Shown here piece by piece: positions 57,515 through 64,000 of a DNA stretch of 64,000 nt. Source of the DNA: Lethocerus indicus. Lineage: Eukaryota > Arthropoda > Insecta > Hemiptera > Belostomatidae. Below the pieces are notes generated by a model, which was not told where the DNA came from, did not search any database, and saw nothing but the letters and a program-made list of their open reading frames with translations. Numbering within the stretch: position 1 is the first letter of the stretch; each line of letters starts with the position of its first letter. The translations under genes were made by a program, and so were the position numbers. The stretch covers positions 11,482,393 to 11,546,392 of the forward strand of contig JACDQD010000002.1 of assembly GCA_019843655.1 (NCBI GenBank), in the 5' to 3' direction.

Positions 57515-60050
57515 TGAACTAACTGAGTTCCCCCGGAACTCGAAACTTTGTTGGACCCAGTTCCCTTCTTCACACAACCGGTCGATTCGGTCGGTACCCA
57601 ACTGTTAACCTTCTCAAGTTACCGATCAAACCAAAACTTGGTCTCTTGTTACGGACACAATGTTGGGAATCGCTTTTAACTAGTGATGAAAGTGTGCCTT
57701 TTAGAGTGGTTATCTAAAGTGCTCAATAGACGATTGGTGAAACATTAAAAAATATATCGATTAATAACATGATTTACGGCTGTTTTGGTCTTTTATTATT
57801 CGGAGAAAGAGAGCCACGTCCAAGATAGCGCCTTAATAAAAAGTATCATTACTACGATCGCTATTAAACTAAAAAATGATCACTGAAAACTTGGGTTGAA
57901 TCATTGCAAAATTATCCATCAGCATAACCAACGCGGAAACGGTAATTGTTGTTACGTAAAAAGGAATGAATATTGTCGAAATTATTTCTTCTTACAATAT
58001 TTTTATTTCATCCTACCTCCCATATCATTTGTAACTTAAAACGTTTTATTCTTAACCAGCAGCATTTTGGATATTATTTGAGCACGGATAAAATGGTCGA
58101 CGAAATTAATATTCATCGGCTTGATTATTCGTTTCCGTTTCCGACGGCAGAGGGCTGATCCCGATATCATTTTCAAAGTAGCTGTATGAATTGGAGTCCG
58201 TAATTATACAGGGCCCAGTCGGCGCTCTAAATAGGTCGAGCGCGTATGGACGAAATTGGCGCATCGCACATCAGTGAGAATTTTAAGCAGTTGTCCTTTC
58301 AAATGCAGGATTAACTTGCTACCACGGAACTGGTTTATAGATTTACTTTGTAGTGTCTTCTGGTCTTGAAACCGTCGATAGGAAATTCGTAACCTTCATT
58401 TACAGCAAGGTAAATATTGATATTCGTTTTTTATTCATTGAGAAACAATTTAAAACTCTATTGTCTATTTTCTTCTCGAAGAACAAAACGAATTAATAAA
58501 AACTTTTCGTCAGTTAATGAGCAAATAAATACATTAATAATTTAATCATTGAAGAAGGGTAATTGAAGAAGTAATTCAGGGTAATTGAAGAAATTAAATT
58601 TTAACAGTTTTCTAAGTCTTGAAAACCGATTCACTGAAATATTCGTTTTAATTGAAATTTTAAGTAAACAGTAGTAAAACGTTAAATGCAAACAAAATAT
58701 AATAGTGGCACGAGTTGCAATGGAAAATGCCGAAAAAAGTCGCGTTGAAAACATTTTCGGAACACGGTTTTCTAATTCTCACTTCCACTTTTGTCTCATT
58801 TAAACATGACCCCCTTTTGAATTCCACAAGGCCCCAGTTTCCGCCGTTCAATTCTGAAGCGGGAAACATTCATTTTATTCCGGTTATATATTTCATCGAA
58901 AACTCCGAAAGGCCGGAAGTAGCGGTGAGAGCGCTCACACATATATACACACACACACACCTTACTTCCTTTCCTCTCCCGATTCCTAGGGCCAATAAAA
59001 AATTTTACCCCTACCGCATTTCGTTTTCAAAAATGGTTTCTGGCCCCTCGTAATTTCGGCCAAGAATAAATATTAACCTCTGAAAAGAACTTCACCAAGT
59101 ATTATTTATATGGTGCTGTAATCGAACGAGTCATTTCTACGCCAGTCTATTTTTCCCTATTATTGTCGTCATCTGTAATATAAGTCTACTGAATAATCTT
59201 AGGTACGTAGAGTAATATTAATGTTTAAGATATTAACATCAATGCCGCTAGCCCTCTCACTACGCGAAATTACATTTCGTTCTAAGTGATTACATATATT
59301 AGGAGATAAATGAAAAAGATATTTAAAACGTTCTTTTATGTTTTTAGTTATTTAGTAATGAAATAAACTAATATCATTTTAGAATTCGGACGTAATAAGG
59401 CAAATAGTGTATTCAGTTCGTTTGGTATGTAATTTCTATCACAGAAATGACTGAATTTAGAAGTTTATAGTATAAAGAATTATTGACATTAAAATGAATT
59501 CGTTCCGTCCCTCTTCACACTTAAACGGTCCGTAAAAGGAATATATGTGGTCCGAGGCGGGCTCACGGTTAGTGTTCCCAAGGTTTATGTTACGATGTTC
59601 CAACAAGTTCGTTGCGAAAGTGGGTCGTTGTCACTGTGTTGTCCCAGTTAACGGCCGGTGAAATAATGCCAATGCTCTCCCCCGGCCCAATACATCAGGT
59701 CCCTAAGTTAACATCAAATATGTAAAATGCTGTCAAACCTCCTCCCCGACCTGAGGTAATTCGGGCTTTACACAACTCAAGTGTTGGGGACATTGTACCG
59801 TATTATTTTTTCCACTTAGTGTAGCAATTTCATATTTTTAAGTCCAGAAATTGGTCAAAGCAACTTTTAACTTCTGTAATGTTTTCATCACGGATCAAAT
59901 GTGCCCGTACACAGTGGATTAATATCATCCACTTATATGTATATTTCAATATTATAAGAGAATAGCCCATTAAAATATTTTTCAAATTTGAATAAATTAT
60001 TTAAGGCGGATAAGTAAAGTTCCTATCTCGCAATCCTGCCTAATCGTTGA
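57515..60050. other. Non-coding stretch
   Basis: Holds the AC repeat, a short tandem of ATTGAAGAA units at 58549-58591 and a 112-codon plus frame crossing the AC repeat. Nothing else is supported. Confidence 0.5.
58947..58960. repeat. (AC)n short microsatellite
   Basis: Seven AC units after a short ATATAT. It lies inside a 112-codon open frame (58715-59053), which argues against that frame being a gene. Confidence 0.75.
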
Positions 60051-60209
60051 AGTAGAAATGAAGTTTTAAAAAAAAAGCGGACGCCCGTTTCGATCCGCGA
60101 TGTGCCCGTGCCTGTTGTGCCTTGTCTGCCGGCCTCCCTGACTTACGTTACGGCCGTTACGGTTTTTTGGAGCGTAAAGTTAAGTCGTTGCCTGGTTTAT
60201 GTTCTACAG

Positions 60210-60449
60210 GTAATTGATTTCGACGGGGCCACCCTCCAGAGCCCGGGCGGCTGGCTATACGCCCCAAATACGATATCCCCCGCCTCCCCCCACCGACACA
60301 CACGCCGGATATTCATTGCGCCCGATTTTTCTTTACAGCAGTTCGACATTTTTTCAATGGGCCCTCTTTTTTTACGAAATTCCCCGTCGGGGAATCTGCC
60401 TTATATTCGGAGCTATACGACTAGATTGAGTCGGGTACACACACGATGA
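60210..60449 (+). CDS. Candidate terminal exon after CTACAG acceptor
   Basis: The acceptor TGGTTTATGTTCTACAG ends at 60209 and the frame continues VIDFDGATLQSPGGWLYAP, then NTISPASPHRHTRRIF, to a stop at 60447-60449. The frame is also open upstream to 60051 without an ATG, so this could equally be one 132-codon open stretch. The junction is AG|GTAATT, so a recursive splice site is a third reading. The pocket is GC-rich, which lengthens chance frames. Confidence 0.15.
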   Translation, partial: VIDFDGATLQSPGGWLYAPNTISPASPHRHTRRIFIAPDFSLQQFDIFSMGPLFLRNSPSGNLPYIRSYTTRLSRVHTR

Positions 60450-60699
60450 TTTTGACCGAGAAAATGTTTCAGTTCCTCATCCCTACGTTTATTTGTAAAT
60501 ATTTTTCTCATTTTCACCGTACGCTCTTTTCTTAGAGATAAAGTGTAGCCTAAGAAACAAAACCAAGAATTTTCCTGTCAAGACTTTCAATAAAGTATTT
60601 TAATACTGAGGCATCATTAAGGGGACTTATTTCGATTTATTTCTTGATATTATAGGAAATAAGAATTCGATATTAAAATTATGGCAATTTCCATGTTGA

Positions 60700-61065
60700 A
60701 TGTTTATTTTCCTTCTGTACTCCCTCCCAACTCAATTATTAAAACTATTAACTTATAGTAGTTCACTGACAACATTGGTAGTAAACTCAAATGAAGGCCG
60801 TGGAGTATGTAACGCAACATTTAATGGAATATTGAATTATACTATATATACAATTAACTGTGCGATGAACGCTTCATTTTTCACTAGTTACACATGCAGA
60901 GACGCCCACATACACGTATATGTATATATTCGTTTAGTAATAAATAATTTCCCTATTGTACATTGCAGTCAACCCTTTCCTATCATTCAAATTCATTCAA
61001 AATCGCCAAACTGGGTTGTCGTATCGCCTATTATTTTACCCACTGTCGGGTGGAATAAATATTGA
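60700..61065 (+). CDS. Unrecognised 121-aa frame with signal-like N-terminus
   Basis: ATG at 60700 gives MFIFLLYSLPTQLLKLLTYS, a hydrophobic start that could act as a signal peptide. It is followed by a region with N-glycosylation sequons (NAT, NYT, NAS) and four cysteines (VCN, NCA, TCR, HCS). These properties suit a small secreted or luminal protein. Two ATGs at 60681 and 60693 in another frame precede it and would reduce its translation. The region is AT-rich, where 121 stop-free codons are less likely by chance than in GC-rich pockets, but about one or two such frames are expected in a window this size. Confidence 0.18.
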   Translation: MFIFLLYSLPTQLLKLLTYSSSLTTLVVNSNEGRGVCNATFNGILNYTIYTINCAMNASFFTSYTCRDAHIHVYVYIRLVINNFPIVHCSQPFPIIQIHSKSPNWVVVSPIILPTVGWNKY

Positions 61066-63793
61066 AAACGCTTTCCCTCTCTGGGCTGTATCCGTTCTGA
61101 AACACTCCGCCCCTCCCCGCCTTTTTTTTAAATTTATGGGTTTTGATGGGGAAATTTATTTTGGAGGGTGGGGGGACAGCGGAAAAGGGGAAGATTGAAA
61201 TAAATTAAACGGTTCAGATAGAGAGCGGACCGGATAAATTGGGGCATGTAGAGCGAATATTGGTCCACGATCGGGGGCGATAAGAAATCGACCATTAGAC
61301 CATTAGACTGACTGAAACCGCAGATTAAATTTATGCCTTTCTCTCCTGTTATTAGTTACTTTGAATGTTTGAGATTCATGGTTTCTAATATTATCTTTTA
61401 TTAAGTATAATTTTTTACTTTTTCAACGCTAATAAAGAGCAACGTTTATCATTACGCAAAGGTAATCGCCTTTATAAGTGGGGATCATCAGATAGTTAAT
61501 GTCAGGGGCACAGTGACCCATAATTCACTTCAATTTTATGATTAATCTAGGTTGGCCATGAAAATCAATTTATCTTTTTTGCGTTAGACGCAAACGAATA
61601 GTAATAAATTTTTAATAGTAAAGATGCTTCAAGAATAAACTTTTTTTGCCTTCCTAGCCGTTATTATTCAAATGCTTTGCTTCTTCCACACTTTAGCGTT
61701 ATTTTGCAGCAAGATCTTAAATAAACTTTGAAATATTTTATTTATCTCTATTTATTAATGGATCCGATCTATCTTTTGGAGTTTTTGGAAGCTCTGGCTC
61801 CCTGGTATTCACGTGTTACCTGGAATTTACATTTTTGGTGTTAAATGATCATTTACTAGTTTCCATCAACTTATATATAACTATAAATATGTAAAAATTT
61901 GAATAATTGTGACTAACATGTAGCATTAATGTTTTTCTATTAACTGAAGAAACATATTATAGCTATTTATTTACAACTGCCGAGTCCTGCTGTCCTCGGT
62001 CATGAAATATGGGGTTGGAGTAGCGTTTCCTCAGTTGGCTCTTTTATCTAGATGTCGGCTTTAATTTCGGTCGCCGTCGCCGCCATTAATTAGGGTTGAT
62101 AATAAATTCAGATACTGTTGATACACCCCACTCCAGTTGTTCAAATAAGATAGCGCATCTAACAGAAGGTTTTCTCGCACACTCATGTTTACAGCGACAA
62201 ATCTGGGCCCATAACCGTATCGATATGGAGGTTCGAATTACCATTTCTTAGCGGCATATAAAAAACTGATTTTATGCGGCAATAGATTGGAAATTTTAGT
62301 TTGAGAAAAAGGGATTTTCTGTATTAGACGAGTACTGGTTGTAATCCGAATGTACCGGAGCGTTCTTTCATAATCATTTATCTATGAACATTTTATTGAA
62401 TCGAAGTCACTGTTGAATGCCCTTCCAGCTAAATCTAAAGGAAAATCTGTATTATTACTGGCTTGAGAGTAGGGTGTATTGTTCTTGTCCGGAACAATAA
62501 AAATGTAGCTCTTCGGAAATGTCATGATGCGAAAATTTTTACGAGCGTAGACAAGTCAAGTATACGTTCACCGCCGGCGAAAACGTTTAAAATTAATGAA
62601 AAAGCCTGCCTGACGAGTCTGGCGGTCGGAGATTAATGTCACCTCGTCTTCAAGCGGGATCTAATATATCAGGCTCTCTGCACGCTATATTAATATACAA
62701 TTCCGCGTTGGTTGTACCGCGCAAGTTTTAGTAGCCGTTCTGTAGTTTACGTCCCGCGGTCGGCGTTCGAGACAAACATATTTTGCAGACCCCCCTATTT
62801 ACGGTCGAGGCACGACCCACGCCCAACAGATGCGACCCGCCCACAGCTCCATTAGACCTATGAAAGTTGTCGTCATAAACTAGACGTTGAGGAAATCTTG
62901 CGCACAAGTCATATGGATTGTAGGCTTCATTTCTGGATCGTTTATATCTCCCCGGTTATTTATGTCTCAGCCCTCTGTTTTGGACGGTTTCGTAAACCTT
63001 TATTCCTACTTATATACCTGCATGACAGAGCCATACTATGCAATTTGTTCGTGGTGGCCATGAAATAAAATAATTGTTAATTATGTTAATATATTTCCGA
63101 CATTACTTAAGTAATTAACTTTGTAGGAAATGAAGTCCTTGCGATAGATACTTCAGAAAGAACTAAACTTACGGGACTACTAACGAATATATCTCTTATT
63201 TGGTTGCTTTATTTCTGCCATATGTGTGATTTTCCCCAGTAGGCAGACACCTTCGCGCGCTCGGAGCCACGAAGCGGCCAATCAGCTAATAAACACGGCC
63301 TAAAACGAGAATTATTTCTCCCCCGCCACAGTGGGCGTTATTGAGACCTTAATCTTGGTCAGGTATCGAACGATGCCGAAGTTAATAACCAGTCGGCGAA
63401 AACTGGTTCGGTGGGAGGGGGAGGAGGCCGTATTTTACGAGGGTAAACGCCCCGGGGGAGTTGTTGGGATAGGACGACACAAGTAGAGCTCCCACCTTTG
63501 GGCGCAAAATTCTTTCCCCTCTCACTTTTTTCAACCGACCCCGGTAAAAAAATAAGCCCGTTTTTCTCTTATAAGCCAACGCTTCTTCGACGCTTGCATA
63601 ATGGCGCGCGCCAGGGGATCGTTGGGTTTACCCCCCCCGCCCATCTTAAATTATTCGTCATTAAAAATTTATGAGCATTAAAATCCCGCTAGTTTAAGAA
63701 ACCCTTAGACCCAGTTTTTGCTAGTGTAGGTTTTTTGCATTAAAGTGAATTTATTCAAATGCGTTATGTGACAGTAAAACGCTGAGATAATAA
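61066..63793. other. Non-coding stretch
   Basis: A G-rich run at 61163-61190 (GGAGGGTGGGGGG), a YY1-like plus homeodomain sequence CCGCCATTAATTAG near 62084, and a GC-rich pocket at 63240-63650 with a 65-codon minus frame. No gene is supported. Confidence 0.5.
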
Positions 63794-63855
63794 CTATATA
63801 TATATATAATACATATAATATATATAAATACATATATATATGTATGTATACATGT
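63794..63855. repeat. TA-rich degenerate microsatellite
   Basis: Interrupted TA/ATA/CATA units, a decayed dinucleotide repeat. Confidence 0.8.
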
Positions 63856-63885
63856 ATTGCAGCCCCTAATGAAACTAGGCTAATG

Positions 63886-63918
63886 AAACCGCCGGTTTGA
63901 ATTCCGTGTAGCGGAATT
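63886..63918. repeat. Two small palindromes near the right edge
   Basis: AAACCGCCGGTTT (63886-63898) is followed by AATTCCG-TGTAG-CGGAATT (63900-63918), a 7-bp stem with 5-nt loop. GGTTTGAATTCC lies across the first and is B-box-like; a SINE fragment is possible but unproven. Confidence 0.3.
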
Positions 63919-64000
63919 AAGCAAAATTAATTTCGGGTTTAATTCCCAGTCCACTGATTGTGCGCTTGCTTATTCGGCATTTAAAAGAAAAGAAAAACAG

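Noticed and set aside
58715..59053. 112-codon plus frame
   Set aside because: It runs through an AC microsatellite (THTHT) and shares its bases with a minus-strand frame.

Overview
The window looks like non-coding nuclear DNA of an invertebrate, most likely an arthropod. It is AT-rich with GC-richer pockets, CpG is not obviously depleted, microsatellites are scattered through it, and it holds a 5'-truncated non-LTR retrotransposon whose ORF2 end has the peptide style of the Jockey clade. There is no bacterial gene organisation. The longest open frame is about 171 codons, so no large protein gene is intact here. The simplest reading is an intergenic desert or the inside of one or more very long introns. 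I recognise no gene by name, and every coding call is a low-confidence candidate.

The firmest features are mobile DNA. (1) At 10862-11416 is a LINE copy cut off at its 5' end, with a frameshifted ORF2 C-terminus, a 3' UTR hairpin, an AATAAA signal, an A-rich tail and an imperfect 15-bp target-site duplication. (2) Three copies of one foldback family lie at 5478-5820, 22183-22603 and 52288-52617. Their terminal inverted repeats share a core around GAAACCGGTCTAGC; two copies have 12-14 bp target duplications and a one-sided tail. The first copy is a 138-bp inverted repeat with identical arms around a third copy of the arm. The inverted repeats of the other two contain an arrangement resembling a type I hammerhead ribozyme core (CTGAAGA, short stem, GAAA, palindromic ACCGGT, then C, with GCTA and TAGC flanks). 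This could point to Penelope-like or retrozyme ancestry, but one extra base and copy-specific mutations argue for caution.

The second theme is splicing. Two plus-strand sites, 24179/24180 and 57397/57398, place a strong pyrimidine-rich acceptor directly against a good donor (AG|GT). Each is followed 41 or 42 nt later by GTAAGT. This is the layout of recursive splice (ratchet) sites with a short RS-exon and would fit a long plus-strand intron. A 17-nt microexon candidate (25190-25206), a 44-nt exon candidate (28460-28503) and several exon-like open frames on both strands are listed with low confidence.

Regulatory candidates include a full match to the CTCF core at 34640-34653, two YY1-like/NotI direct repeats near 25700, and two imperfect heat-shock-element triplets near 37350. 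A CACCC/TATA/octamer cluster at 54929-54976 lies just upstream of a 66-aa single-pass membrane smORF. The rest is AT-rich sequence with scattered simple repeats and small hairpins, and nothing else I could support.
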